Below are positions 63,653-64,000 of a DNA stretch of 64,000 nucleotides, one piece after another; position 1 is the first letter of the stretch; every line of letters starts with the position of its first letter. The notes beneath the pieces were generated by a model that saw only the letters and a list, made by a program, of their open reading frames with translations, had not been told where the DNA came from and made no database searches. The translations under genes and the position numbers were made by a program. Source of the stretch: Rhodomicrobium sp. (GTDB lineage: Bacteria > Pseudomonadota > Alphaproteobacteria > Rhizobiales > HXMU1428-3); the NCBI GenBank assembly GCA_021604665.1, contig BQJK01000002.1, positions 434,001-498,000 on the forward strand, given 5' to 3'.

Positions 63653-64000
63653 TTAAAGCTGCACCCTTACTTCTCTATAGTTATTATATTACAATCGCTT
63701 ACGCGGTGGCCGCTCAGCAACATGGCGCTATACTGCTATGGTAATTAGCGCCTTTACATGTGCTTAGCTTATAAGATTTTGCAACAGATGATAATTGCCA
63801 GATCTGGTATTGTTCCCACTATTTGAATTTTTGTTATAGCGCTGCTGCTGCTTTTTGGCCATTCCACCTCTGTTTTAGGTTAATGCCAGCTTTTGGCCTC
63901 CTCTGTTTTAAGTTTACGCAATTTTATGGTTATTGTCGCTTGCCGTATTTTACTGGCTTGCTGCTAAGTTGGGAGTTTCAGCTTCATTGGGCTGGGGGGG
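63653..64000. other. Window end, no gene seen
   Basis: 348 nt of AT-rich sequence with short ORFs only. It should contain the promoter of the AAA gene. No RNA or repeat recognised. Confidence 0.5.

Overview
The window is a chromosomal segment of an alphaproteobacterium. Gene order points to a Hyphomicrobiales-like lineage: lptC-lptA-lptB-rpoN-hpf-ptsN, DUF1150 beside hsp20, ubiG divergent from lysC, then ptsP-(RodZ-like)-prfA-prmC-DUF4167-clpB. Other clues agree: a tRNA-His without G-1 and with A73, a complex I NDUFA9-type protein, ethylmalonyl-CoA pathway genes, and an ECF/RskA/fasciclin set. Base composition is moderate and intergenic DNA is AT-rich. The placement is inference from synteny and protein resemblance; no database was searched.

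Layout. 1-3 kb (minus strand): the 5' half of thiC, a small membrane protein, a TPP riboswitch and an NDUFA9-type reductase. 3-10 kb: RNase D, LPS export (lptC, lptA, lptB), sigma-54, ribosome hibernation factor and PtsN. 10-11 kb: a heat-shock operon (hsp20-DUF1150) behind a near-consensus RpoH promoter. 11-26 kb: PilZ, ubiG, lysC, ptsP, a RodZ-like protein, prfA-prmC, a 1.1-kb stretch without genes, DUF4167, a MOSC protein and clpB. 26-32 kb is more accessory: two unknown small genes, a split spermidine-synthase-like pair of which one half is fused to a beta-propeller, and a secreted caspase/Sel1 protein. 32-40 kb: tRNA-His, an RND efflux pair, a small secreted protein, a TerB-like protein, and the ECF sigma/anti-sigma/fasciclin set. 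40-45 kb: GC-rich repeats and the succinate dehydrogenase operon, with a glycosyltransferase gene between sdhA and sdhB. 45-52 kb: unknown genes, a B12-riboswitch-controlled CbiM-like gene, a DksA-type protein, a flavoprotein monooxygenase and a PepSY/cytochrome b/membrane-LuxR cassette. 52-57 kb: mesaconyl-CoA hydratase, a polysaccharide flippase, DUF1737, a malyl-CoA lyase/thioesterase-type protein and a pyridoxal-kinase-like protein. 57-60 kb: a complete bufferin-type RiPP operon (bufA-bufB-bufC-doxX). 60-64 kb: beta-carbonic anhydrase and a tandem AAA ATPase.

How the parts connect. PtsP and PtsN are the two ends of the nitrogen phosphotransfer chain, and ptsN sits with rpoN as in most proteobacteria. 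The hydratase and the lyase-type protein fit the ethylmalonyl-CoA pathway, whose C4 products feed the TCA cycle near the sdh operon; that pathway contains a B12-dependent mutase, so the B12 riboswitch and cobalt/nickel-type transporter nearby are metabolically sensible. RND efflux, the ECF/anti-sigma unit and the bufferin operon suggest a cell that manages metal and envelope stress.

Most worth following up: the bufferin operon with its intercistronic hairpin; the two-gene exported 'spermidine synthase plus propeller' system with a perfect intrinsic-terminator sequence inside the reading frame; the PepSY/cytochrome b/membrane LuxR unit as a possible redox-responsive regulator; the glycosyltransferase inside the sdh operon; and intergenic hairpin repeats that sit between core and accessory genes.
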